18,165 nucleotides of DNA from JACPYG01 sp964356545 (GTDB taxonomy: Bacteria; Patescibacteriota; Minisyncoccia; Minisyncoccales; Staskawiczbacteraceae), in the NCBI GenBank assembly GCA_964356545.1, contig CAYHHX010000011.1, forward strand, positions 1 through 18,165, given 5' to 3'. Made by a program: the position numbers and the translations under genes. Shown here piece after piece: positions 7,138 to 13,942 of this stretch; within the stretch, counting starts at the first letter, position 1; each line of letters opens with the position of its first letter. The notes under the pieces were generated by a model, which saw only the letters and a list, made by a program, of their open reading frames with translations, was not told the origin of the DNA and made no database searches.

Positions 7138-7467
7138 ATGAATAGTGTTTTGGTTTTTATTATCGGGGTGGTGGTGGGTGGTTTTGTGGTCCGGTTTTTT
7201 GGTGGGAGAGATAAAATGTCGGGAGAAGGGAAGGGTGAAAATCTGATTGAAAAACAGGCGGAGGAAAAGAGGCGCAATAAAGAGGCAATTTTAGCCGCCT
7301 TCACTAAAGTTTCGGCGAGCCAAAGGGGCTTGTCTAACAATGATGTGGAGAAAATGCTGGGGATATCGGATGCCACGGCGACAAGGTATTTTGATGAATT
7401 GGAAAAAGAGGGTAAGGTAAAGCAGGTGGGAAAAACTGGAAACGCTGTATATTACGAGAAAGTGTAA
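7138..7467 (+). CDS. Small membrane-anchored winged-helix protein
   Basis: From ATG 7138 this is a 109-residue protein. It has an N-terminal hydrophobic span (VLVFIIGVVVGGFVVRFF, about residues 4-21), a charged linker, and a C-terminal winged helix-turn-helix (about 48-107). NNDVEKMLGISDATATRYFDEL gives the recognition helix, and the wing is GKTGNAVYYEKV. Such proteins tether a DNA-binding domain to the inner face of the membrane and may act as regulators. The only strong Shine-Dalgarno sequence (7104-7110) is 27 bases before ATG 7138 but ideally spaced from an in-frame ATT at 7120, so initiation there (six residues longer) deserves consideration. It may belong to the defence island or to the polysaccharide cluster; the sequence does not decide. 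Confidence 0.7.
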   Translation: MNSVLVFIIGVVVGGFVVRFFGGRDKMSGEGKGENLIEKQAEEKRRNKEAILAAFTKVSASQRGLSNNDVEKMLGISDATATRYFDELEKEGKVKQVGKTGNAVYYEKV

Positions 7468-7476
7468 GTTAGCATT

Positions 7477-7515
7477 AACGGCTCAAGGGTCCGCCAACTG
7501 GCGGATTGAGCCGTT
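7477..7515. repeat. Nested stem-loop, right copy of the ggctca...tgagccgtt element
   Basis: The outer stem aacggctcaa (7477-7486) pairs with ttgagccgtt (7506-7515). Inside it an inner stem tccgcca (7490-7496) pairs with tggcgga (7499-7505). The structure is long and nearly perfect but has no T-run. It lies between the winged-helix gene and the next SDR gene. It shares ggctcaa and tgagccgtt with the element at 2299-2327, and its inner palindrome belongs to the ccgcc/ggcgg family found elsewhere in the window. Confidence 0.8.
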
Positions 7516-7533
7516 GGAATAAACAGAATAAAC

Positions 7534-8427
7534 ATGAATCACCTTTCAAAAAAAAGAATATTAATTACGGGTGGTCTGGGATACATTGGCTCAGAAATTT
7601 TTAAAGTTGCCAAAGATTATTCGAAAGAATGTTTAGCTATAGATAAATTGGCTTCTAATAATGTACTGAATCTTGACTTAAAAGATGCGGCTAAAACCCA
7701 GAAAATAATAATTGATTTTAAGCCCGATGTTATTATTCATTGCGCCACACATTCGGCTTTAGCCTATCGCGACCACTTATTAAATTCTTTTCAAGAAGAT
7801 TTTTCTGCTACAATTAATATACTTAATGCTTTGGCTAACATGCCGGATTGTCGTTTAATTTACTTTAGCTCTTCATATGTTTATAGCGGGTTGCCTACTA
7901 ATCAGAATTACGATGAATACACGAGTTTGGTACCCAAACATAATTTTGGCATAGCCAAATCCTTCTTTGAACAATTTATCTTGAAAATTCATCCAAATAC
8001 GGTTATATTTCGTTTATGTTCGGTATTTGGGCCAGGACAAGCACTACATCCGAATGTTATTTTAGCTTTTGCAGAAGAATGCCTTAAAAATAACTCTCTT
8101 ACAGTGTGGGGTAAAGGAGAAAGAAAATTACAATATATTTATATTAAAGATGTGATTAATATAATTTTAAAAAGTTTTTCCGCCGAAGGCGGATTAGTTG
8201 CCGGTATTTATAACTTAGGAGGAGATGATTATATTTCTGTTAGAGACACGGCTTTAGATATTGCAAAATTTTTTAAAGTTAAAGTTAATTTTTTAGAAAA
8301 TAAACCCGAGGGTGAAACTTTACCGTTTTTATCTAACCAAAAGATTAAAAATGCCATAAATGGTGACTTATTTACCCCGTTTTCCGTTGCTCTCAACGAA
8401 TATTTAAAATCGTTAAATAAAATATGA
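7534..8427 (+). CDS. Extended SDR, NAD-dependent epimerase/dehydratase-like, with Tyr-to-Phe at the active site
   Basis: This 297-residue nucleotide-sugar SDR has the Rossmann signature TGGLGYIG (12-19), an early DVIIHCATHSA strand, serines at 112-114 and the late RLCSVFGPGQ motif. The catalytic YxxxK position reads FGIAK (138-142), so the essential tyrosine is phenylalanine while the lysine is kept. Typical extended SDRs need this tyrosine as the general acid/base, so activity may be altered or lost, or another residue may substitute. A short palindrome encodes SAEGG at residues 216-220. The stop overlaps the next ATG by four bases (ATGA), linking it to the two aminotransferases. It probably handles a keto-sugar nucleotide in amino- or deoxysugar synthesis; the exact reaction is unknown. 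Confidence 0.85.
   Translation: MNHLSKKRILITGGLGYIGSEIFKVAKDYSKECLAIDKLASNNVLNLDLKDAAKTQKIIIDFKPDVIIHCATHSALAYRDHLLNSFQEDFSATINILNALANMPDCRLIYFSSSYVYSGLPTNQNYDEYTSLVPKHNFGIAKSFFEQFILKIHPNTVIFRLCSVFGPGQALHPNVILAFAEECLKNNSLTVWGKGERKLQYIYIKDVINIILKSFSAEGGLVAGIYNLGGDDYISVRDTALDIAKFFKVKVNFLENKPEGETLPFLSNQKIKNAINGDLFTPFSVALNEYLKSLNKI
8179..8193. repeat. Interrupted palindrome tccgcc-gaa-ggcgga inside the SDR gene
   Basis: Six-base arms tccgcc (8179-8184) and ggcgga (8188-8193) surround gaa. The element is GC-rich in AT-rich coding sequence and is read in frame as SAEGG (residues 216-220). The same core, and the same reading frame with F-S-A before a glycine pair, appears in the longer palindrome within the GT10 gene. 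Confidence 0.6.
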
Positions 8428-9566
8428 AGAAATCTATTAATAGTGATGTAGTTAAATCTTACGAAGCTTATAGAATTCGCGTTGCCAAAGAAACAATTCC
8501 TTGTTATGAACCGTCGGTTGGAAAGGAAGAATTGCGTCTGGTAACCGATGTTATACAACGCAACTGGTTGTCAGAAAATAAATATACGCGAGAGTTTGAA
8601 AACCGTTTAGCTAAAATTTGTGAAAGAAAGTATTCTGTCGCCTTTGCTAATGCTACCGCCGCGCTTATTTCAGGCATGAAAGCATTGGGCATTAAAGAGG
8701 GCGATGAAATTATTGTCCCCAGTTTTGCTCATTCTGCCGACCCTAATTCTATTGCTAATAGTGGAGCCACGCCGGTGTTTGTTGATGTTGACCAAACCAC
8801 CATGTGTCTAACTAAGCAAACAATTGAAAAGGCAATAACTAAAAAAACTAAAGCTATTTTATATGTTGCAGCTTACGGTAATGTATCGGATTTAGATGCT
8901 ATAGCATCTTACGCCAAGTCTAAAAAAATATTTTTTATTAATGATTGCGCTCCCGCTTTATTTGGAAAGTATAAAAATAGGCAAATCGCATCGTATGGAG
9001 ATTTTTCTGTACTATCATTTTTTGCTGATAAAACAATAACCACGGGCGAGGGAGGCATGTTGCTTTCTAATGATATTGCTTTAATTAACAAGGTTAATAT
9101 GTTAAAGCACGACGGACGTAAAGAGCGAGGGGTAGACGTTATTGAATGTAAAGGTTATAATTTTAGGATAACGGAATTACAAACGGCTGTGGGAGTAGCT
9201 CAGCTTGAAAAAGCAGATTATTTTGTTAAAAGAAAGAAAGCAATTTTACGATCTTATGAAAAGAAGATTTCTTTAATAGGTGCTGTAAGATTATTTAAGT
9301 TTAATCCTGATGGCGATATAGTTCCCCATCGAGTAGTAATTTTTGTTCCTAATGCTAAAAAATTAATTGCTTATTTAACTCCATTGGGAATTGGAGTGCG
9401 AAGTATGTTTATGCCCATGCATTTAATGCCTGTTTACAAGGCAGGGGGAGATTTTCCAAATACCAAAGAAATATTTAAAACAGGGGTTTGTTTGCCATCG
9501 GCTCCCAGCTTAACTGATAAAAATATAGAATTTATTTACCAAAGTATTAAAAATTTTTATAAATGA
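8424..9566 (+). CDS. DegT/DnrJ/EryC1/StrS-family PLP-dependent aminotransferase (first of two)
   Basis: This 380-residue fold-type I sugar aminotransferase uses pyridoxal phosphate to convert a keto group of a nucleotide sugar to an amine. The Schiff-base lysine is K203 in FFADKTITTGEGGML, a form close to perosamine synthases. D174 (FINDCAPALFG) should bind the cofactor ring nitrogen, and NATAAL (76-81) takes the place of the usual SGTSAL phosphate-binding turn. INDCAPALFG is less canonical than the IEDAAQAHG of its neighbour, so substrates of the two probably differ. The N-terminus is about 20 residues longer than usual. Four-base overlaps on both sides place it in an operon. A GDP-4-keto-6-deoxysugar is a likely substrate given the GDP-sugar genes around it; this is inference. 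Confidence 0.9.
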   Translation: MKKSINSDVVKSYEAYRIRVAKETIPCYEPSVGKEELRLVTDVIQRNWLSENKYTREFENRLAKICERKYSVAFANATAALISGMKALGIKEGDEIIVPSFAHSADPNSIANSGATPVFVDVDQTTMCLTKQTIEKAITKKTKAILYVAAYGNVSDLDAIASYAKSKKIFFINDCAPALFGKYKNRQIASYGDFSVLSFFADKTITTGEGGMLLSNDIALINKVNMLKHDGRKERGVDVIECKGYNFRITELQTAVGVAQLEKADYFVKRKKAILRSYEKKISLIGAVRLFKFNPDGDIVPHRVVIFVPNAKKLIAYLTPLGIGVRSMFMPMHLMPVYKAGGDFPNTKEIFKTGVCLPSAPSLTDKNIEFIYQSIKNFYK

Positions 9567-10678
9567 AAATTCCAGCTACTAAACCATACTTTTCAGAAGA
9601 TGATATTAAATTTATTACTGAAAAATTTCAGGATATTTTGCATGGAAAATCGTTTTTATCTAATGGCCAGTATGTAGCTCAATTTGAAAAAGAGTTTGCA
9701 GCATATATTGGAACAAAGTTTGCCGTAGCTTGTAGTAGCGGTACTTCGGCATTGGAATTAATTTGCCGGGCTTTAGATATTGCAGGGAAGGAAGTAATTT
9801 TACCCTCAAATACTTTCATTGCTACAGCTAACGCAGTTTTGAATGCGGGAGGCATACCGGTATTTGCAGATTGCGCCGATAATATGTGTTTGGATGAGAC
9901 AGATGTTATAAAAAAAATTACAAAAAATACCATAGCTATTATACAAGTTCATATTGGCGGGATTGTTTCTGAAAGCACTTTAAAGTTAAAAACAATATGC
10001 GAGGAGAAAAGATTATATCTTATAGAAGATGCCGCCCAAGCTCATGGTTCTAGTTTAAAAAATATAAAAGCAGGGGCTTTTGGGGTGGCAGCAGGTTTTA
10101 GTTTCTTTTCTACAAAAGTTATGACCACTGGTGAAGGGGGAATGATTACTACTAATGACGAAATGTTAGTAGAAAAAATGAAAGCAATGCGAGAGTTCGG
10201 TAAAGTTAAACAAGATATTTATATTAATTATCATAAATACATAGGATATAACTGGCGAATGCCAGAAGTAGCTGCGTTAATGGGTTTGCGACAGTTGTCG
10301 GCACTGGAAAATTTTATTAGAAGACGAAATGAGATTGCTAAGATTTACGACCAAGAATTAAAAGAAGTTTCAAGTATAAAAATTATAAAACCCGAATTAG
10401 AGTCGATTCATAATTATTTTAAATATATTATTGTTGTCAAAAATCATGACCGCCGTATTGTTCATAAGGAATTGGAGGCAAGAGGCATTCAACCTTCGGG
10501 ATATGTTTATGAGTTGCCATTACACAAACAGCCAGTATTTCCTTTTGCTAATAATTTAAATTTGCCAAAAACAGAATATTTGAGTGCTCATCACCTTTGC
10601 TTGCCGATTTTTTATAGTATGACTGACCAAGAAGTTAAATTTATTGCACAATCGTTAAAAGAGATATTAAAACCTTAA
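9563..10678 (+). CDS. DegT/DnrJ/EryC1/StrS-family PLP-dependent aminotransferase (second)
   Basis: This 371-residue sugar aminotransferase has canonical motifs: CSSGTSALEL (57-66) for the cofactor phosphate, IEDAAQAHGS (154-163) with D156 for the pyridine ring, and the Schiff-base lysine K185 in FFSTKVMTTGEGGM. NYHKYIGYNWRMPEVAALMGLRQL (about 223-246) is the usual dimer and substrate region. It overlaps the first aminotransferase by four bases and is only about 25-30% similar to it by eye, so this is not a recent duplication. Two aminotransferases could act on different sugars, or one could serve a diamino sugar. All key residues are present, so it should be active. The precise sugar nucleotide is unknown. 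Confidence 0.92.
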   Translation: MKIPATKPYFSEDDIKFITEKFQDILHGKSFLSNGQYVAQFEKEFAAYIGTKFAVACSSGTSALELICRALDIAGKEVILPSNTFIATANAVLNAGGIPVFADCADNMCLDETDVIKKITKNTIAIIQVHIGGIVSESTLKLKTICEEKRLYLIEDAAQAHGSSLKNIKAGAFGVAAGFSFFSTKVMTTGEGGMITTNDEMLVEKMKAMREFGKVKQDIYINYHKYIGYNWRMPEVAALMGLRQLSALENFIRRRNEIAKIYDQELKEVSSIKIIKPELESIHNYFKYIIVVKNHDRRIVHKELEARGIQPSGYVYELPLHKQPVFPFANNLNLPKTEYLSAHHLCLPIFYSMTDQEVKFIAQSLKEILKP

Positions 10679-10683
10679 AGAAG

Positions 10684-11178
10684 ATGCCACTAGGCAAAAA
10701 AAGAGCCATTTTTTTAGATAGAGATGGCATCATAAATAAAAAAGCTAAAGAACATGACTACATAAAAAATTGGGGTGAGTTTGAGTTTTTGCCTGATGTT
10801 GCAAATGTAATAAGTAAATTGAACGAAAATTTTTTAGTGGTGGTTATTTCAAACCAGGGGGGCGTGTCTCGGGGTATGATGACGCTTGATGATGTACGTG
10901 TAATTCATTCTAATATGAGTTCGGAGCTTAGAAAAAATAATGCCATCATTGATAAAATTTATGTTTGTCCGCATTACACGAAAGAAAGTTGTGTATGTCG
11001 CAAACCAAAGCCGGGTATGATACTCAAAGCCGCCAAAGAGCTGAACATAGATTTATCAAATTCCTACATGATTGGCGATAGTTTAATTGATATTGAGGCC
11101 GGTAAAAAAGCTGGTTGTAAAACGATATTGCTTGCACCTCAAAATAGTATATTAGATATTTTGCATTTTGTTAATTAG
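10684..11178 (+). CDS. gmhB: D-glycero-D-manno-heptose 1,7-bisphosphate 7-phosphatase-like HAD hydrolase
   Basis: This 164-residue HAD-IIIA phosphatase matches the GmhB/histidinol-phosphatase group. The nucleophile motif is FLDRDG (D12, D14), motif II is ISNQGG (S56, N57), the zinc loop has C95, H97, C103 and C105 (CPHYTKESCVC), K107/K109 follow, and motif IV is GDSLID (D132, D136). GmhB removes the 7-phosphate from heptose 1,7-bisphosphate, the step between the HddA kinase and HddC guanylyltransferase whose genes lie 8 kb upstream in the same orientation. The Cys loop is shorter than in E. coli GmhB. The start is six bases after the aminotransferase stop, so it belongs to that operon. Its 3' end faces the GT2 gene with three bases between stops and no visible terminator. 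Confidence 0.9.
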   Translation: MPLGKKRAIFLDRDGIINKKAKEHDYIKNWGEFEFLPDVANVISKLNENFLVVVISNQGGVSRGMMTLDDVRVIHSNMSSELRKNNAIIDKIYVCPHYTKESCVCRKPKPGMILKAAKELNIDLSNSYMIGDSLIDIEAGKKAGCKTILLAPQNSILDILHFVN

Positions 11179-11181
11179 TAG

Positions 11182-12276
11182 TTATGCAAATTTATAGAGT
11201 ATTTTTCCGAGATATTTTCCAAGTCTAAGATTAATGCCAATAAATAATATAATTTTTAGTGCCATTACTTTTATCCTCAATAAAGTAATGTTCTCGAAAA
11301 AAGCTTGGAAAATTTTAAAAGAGAAAGAGTGATTGATAATATTTTTGGCTTCTGACTCTTGCCCTTTTATCAAAAAATTCATGGCGCACAACGTATTATC
11401 AAAATCTTTTTGGTAAAGGTATTGGCGTAGTTCTTTTTTAGTTATAGTTTTAATGTATTGCCGGTCTTGCAAATAATAATCCATGAGCTTAAAATAATCA
11501 GCTTTACCGGTGCGTAGTTTGTTGTACTTTTTGCCTCTGCCATCAGTTCGCCAATGAATCAACTTTTGTCTTAAAATTCCAACAGGATATTTTTCTAAAA
11601 TTCTTAGCCACATTTCCAAATCATCTGACCCTCCAAAAGGGCCTTGGTCATCAAATAATCCCACTTTATCAAAAATATTTTTGCGTATCATGCAACTTGG
11701 TGTTAGTAAAAAATTGCCATTTATCAAAATGGCGCCGAAAATTTCACCAAACGCATAAGTATTTTTTTCTTTTAAATCCCCAGGAAAAGGGTATTGGCCA
11801 ATAATACTATCATGTTGATCAATAATATTACCTTTAGTGAAAACTCCAGCAGCTTCTGGGTGCTGTAATAAAAATTCCACTTCTTTTTTTACGATGTCTG
11901 TTTGGTAAAGGTCATCTTGATGGCAAAATACAACAAATTCCCCCTTAATTAAGCCTGATTTGAGTAGGCTATTACAGTGATTAAAAAGAATATCGTAGGT
12001 TTTGGTATTTTTCCCTACAGGAATATTTTTTACAGTAATATCAGAAAATTCTTCTGTGTTAATGGTGGGGACATTTTTACGGATAATAATTTGTGGATAT
12101 TTTTTGTGAAGCCGCTCAATTACATCCCAGGTATTGTCACGAGAGCCGTCATCAGAAATAATTATTTGGCAATGCTGATAACTTTGGTTGATTAACTTTT
12201 CAAGGGATTTTTCAAGTTGCAAAGCCCAGTTATGGGTTAATAAACACAATGTTACTAATGGATTTTTTTCTGTCAT
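11182..12276 (-). CDS. Glycosyltransferase family 2
   Basis: This 364-residue GT-A enzyme is read on the minus strand. The N-terminal VTLCLLTHNW strand leads to the nucleotide-binding IIISDDGSRDNTW (38-50). A DxD-like VFCHQDDLYQ (116-125) follows, with a catalytic-base region GGSDDLEMWLRI (215-226). The C-terminus has a hydrophobic stretch (about 340-352) that may lie on the membrane. Such enzymes transfer a sugar from a nucleotide donor to a lipid-linked or growing glycan at the cytoplasmic face. It overlaps the GT10 gene upstream by four bases (start ATG at 12276), so the two are co-transcribed after the rmlC-like gene. Donor and acceptor are unknown, although the GDP-sugar genes around it make GDP-linked donors plausible. 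Confidence 0.92.
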   Translation of the reverse strand: MTEKNPLVTLCLLTHNWALQLEKSLEKLINQSYQHCQIIISDDGSRDNTWDVIERLHKKYPQIIIRKNVPTINTEEFSDITVKNIPVGKNTKTYDILFNHCNSLLKSGLIKGEFVVFCHQDDLYQTDIVKKEVEFLLQHPEAAGVFTKGNIIDQHDSIIGQYPFPGDLKEKNTYAFGEIFGAILINGNFLLTPSCMIRKNIFDKVGLFDDQGPFGGSDDLEMWLRILEKYPVGILRQKLIHWRTDGRGKKYNKLRTGKADYFKLMDYYLQDRQYIKTITKKELRQYLYQKDFDNTLCAMNFLIKGQESEAKNIINHSFSFKIFQAFFENITLLRIKVMALKIILFIGINLRLGKYLGKILYKFA

Positions 12277-13349
12277 ATGATTTCTTTTATTATTGTATCA
12301 GAAAAATATTGCGCTGAAAATAAGTATGCCTTGTCACTTTTTAAAAAGTTTTTAATATTGTTTACATAACTTGCATATTCTTGATTTGGCATGTATTTAA
12401 GATATGTGTAGAGTTTTTCGTAGGTGTCAAAATTTCGTTTGTCAATAAAAGTATTTATCGGAATGTAATCAGTAATATTTTGCGCGCCTAAATAAATAGG
12501 TACGCATCCGGCCAAGAAACAATCAAAGATTTTTTCAGTAATATATCCTGGTATATTTTTTATATTTTCATAACAAATCGAAAATTTATACTTTTGATAT
12601 GTTTGGTTTTTTGATATTACTTTGCCTTTGTAAGAAGGGTGATGTTGGGCTAGTAATTTGGTTAAAAAATTTAAGCGGTTAAGTCTGGCAATTTTTATTC
12701 CCAAAAATGTTCCTTCAAAGTGATATTTATTCCAATCTGCGCCATATAAGTCAAAATCTTGTGGATGGTTTTTTTCAAACCATTGTATAGCATGTATTCT
12801 TTCTGAATAGAGCTCATTTGGGTAGTTTGAGCTTTTATTTGAAGCTATCATGGCGCACAAGGCGTCTTTTTGTAGCCTAAAGTTAAGTTCAGGTGGGATA
12901 TAATGAGAATACTGTATTTTAATGTATTTTTTAGCTTCCCCTGAGGAATTAGAAGGACTGTCTATTAGTTCATCTGACCAGGTGAATATTTTTTTAAAAT
13001 ACACATGATTTTTTTTAATATAGTTGTCGGGTTTTATCAGGGTAGATTCTAATAGTATAAGGTATATGTTTTTTCCGCCAGAGGCGGATCCGCCTCTGGC
13101 GGAAAAGTCGTTTTTTATTAACTTTTTAAAGTATGGATTGCCAAAGCCCGGAAATTCAACAAACACTATGATGTCGAATTTATTTATATTATCAGTATCA
13201 ATAGTGGCCACGCGATGGCCCATTTTTTTTAATTGATTAGCCAGCAATACAAACGGATAATTTAAATTGTCGCCAATAGCAGAATCTGCCTTGGTGAGCA
13301 TATTATTTTTATTGTGGATTTTGTGATGATTGTAAAATCCAATGTACAT
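12273..13349 (-). CDS. Glycosyltransferase family 10 (alpha-1,3/4-fucosyltransferase-like)
   Basis: The C-terminal half carries the GT10 hallmark: FSICYENIKNIPGYITEKIF (about 256-275) followed by DCFLAGCVPIYLGA, plus the earlier LLES-x-LIKP element near residue 99. GT10 enzymes use GDP-L-fucose, or related GDP-deoxysugars, as donor, which fits the Fcl-like enzyme in the window. The frame opens at 13487, but I place the start at ATG 13349, giving 358 residues. It lies four bases after the upstream RmlC stop and has aaggg about ten bases ahead; the longer start would overlap RmlC by 134 bases. Residues 82-93 (FSARGGSASGGK) are encoded by a 36-bp perfect palindrome that keeps the frame. This is likely an insertion into a surface loop. 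Confidence 0.88.
   Translation of the reverse strand: MYIGFYNHHKIHNKNNMLTKADSAIGDNLNYPFVLLANQLKKMGHRVATIDTDNINKFDIIVFVEFPGFGNPYFKKLIKNDFSARGGSASGGKNIYLILLESTLIKPDNYIKKNHVYFKKIFTWSDELIDSPSNSSGEAKKYIKIQYSHYIPPELNFRLQKDALCAMIASNKSSNYPNELYSERIHAIQWFEKNHPQDFDLYGADWNKYHFEGTFLGIKIARLNRLNFLTKLLAQHHPSYKGKVISKNQTYQKYKFSICYENIKNIPGYITEKIFDCFLAGCVPIYLGAQNITDYIPINTFIDKRNFDTYEKLYTYLKYMPNQEYASYVNNIKNFLKSDKAYLFSAQYFSDTIIKEII
13071..13106. repeat. 36-bp perfect palindrome inserted in frame in the GT10 gene
   Basis: The arm ttttccgccagaggcgga (13071-13088) is exactly reverse-complemented in 13089-13106, with ggatcc at the centre. Its length is a multiple of three and it reads without a stop as FSARGGSASGGK on the minus strand. 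Because it is a palindrome it would form an 18-bp hairpin in the messenger RNA. The core ccgcc-nnn-ggcgg occurs in both arms and also at 7490-7505 and 8179-8193, so it looks like a repeat-family member, possibly two joined units. Confidence 0.9.
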
Positions 13350-13353
13350 ACCA

Positions 13354-13911
13354 TTAAGTCCCTTGATGGGTTTTGATAAATTCTTTAAAACTTTTGGCGT
13401 TGTTATCTTTTTCTGAAACAATTGCCTTACCTTCAATTTGCCAATCAATATGTAAATCAGGATCATCCCATTTAATTTGATATTCAAAATCAGGGGCGTA
13501 ATCGTTATCCATTTTACAAATAATCATAGTATTATCTTCCAATGCGCAGAGGGCATGAGCAAAACCACGAGGAATATAAGCCATTTTTTTATTTTCTACA
13601 GACAAAATAACACTATCCCATTTGCCAAATGTAGGAGAATCTTTTCGTAAATCCACGAATACATCCAAAGTTTTTCCTTGTACGACCCGAACTAATTTGG
13701 TTCTGGCCTTTGGAGGTAATTGAAAATGCAAACCGCGAATAGTTCCTTTTTTTAGAGAAAGATTATGGTATTCTTCAGTCCATTTTTGATCTATGTTGTA
13801 TTTTTTAAATTCATACTCAAGGTATGTTTGCATAAAAAATCCGCGAAAATCTTCTTCGGTTTCTAATTGAATTTCAAAGACTCCTTTTAATTTTAGCTCT
13901 TTTATAGTCAT
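13354..13911 (-). CDS. rfbC: RmlC-like nucleotide-sugar 3,5-epimerase
   Basis: This 185-residue cupin has the RmlC length and layout: IRGLHFQ with the base H62, K72, VFVDLR (85-90), the IPRGFAHAL strand (113-121), Y138 in DYAP, WDDPDL (148-153) and D169 in SEKDN, the partner of H62. RmlC epimerises C3 and C5 of dTDP-4-keto-6-deoxyglucose. However, the position of the conserved catalytic tyrosine (Y132 in the Mycobacterium tuberculosis enzyme, as I recall) is cysteine here (IICK). No rmlA, rmlB or rmlD is seen, so it may act as a 3-epimerase or on a GDP-/CDP-keto sugar. ATG 13911 is preferred over an upstream in-frame start at 14025, which would run into the divergent Nudix gene. It leads the minus-strand transcript with GT10 and GT2. 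Confidence 0.85.
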   Translation of the reverse strand: MTIKELKLKGVFEIQLETEEDFRGFFMQTYLEYEFKKYNIDQKWTEEYHNLSLKKGTIRGLHFQLPPKARTKLVRVVQGKTLDVFVDLRKDSPTFGKWDSVILSVENKKMAYIPRGFAHALCALEDNTMIICKMDNDYAPDFEYQIKWDDPDLHIDWQIEGKAIVSEKDNNAKSFKEFIKTHQGT

Positions 13912-13942
13912 ATATTTAATAAATATGATATGATATTCAATA
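13912..13942. promoter_or_regulatory. Short divergent intergenic region between the rmlC-like and Nudix genes
   Basis: Only 31 very AT-rich bases separate the two divergent start codons, so promoters must lie here or inside the coding starts. For the plus strand TATGAT (13924-13929) is a candidate -10 box. For the minus strand tattaa, directly before the rmlC start, could drive a leaderless transcript. No -35 box is convincing. Confidence 0.3.

Noticed and set aside
7086..7376. Open frame of 96 codons on the minus strand
   Set aside because: It lies antisense to the winged-helix gene, and its translation shows no domain; it is a shadow of the real gene.
13350..13487. Longer N-terminus for the GT10 gene
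   Set aside because: It overlaps the RmlC coding region by 134 bases, and the extra residues look unrelated to GT10. ATG 13349 has a Shine-Dalgarno-like site and abuts the RmlC stop.
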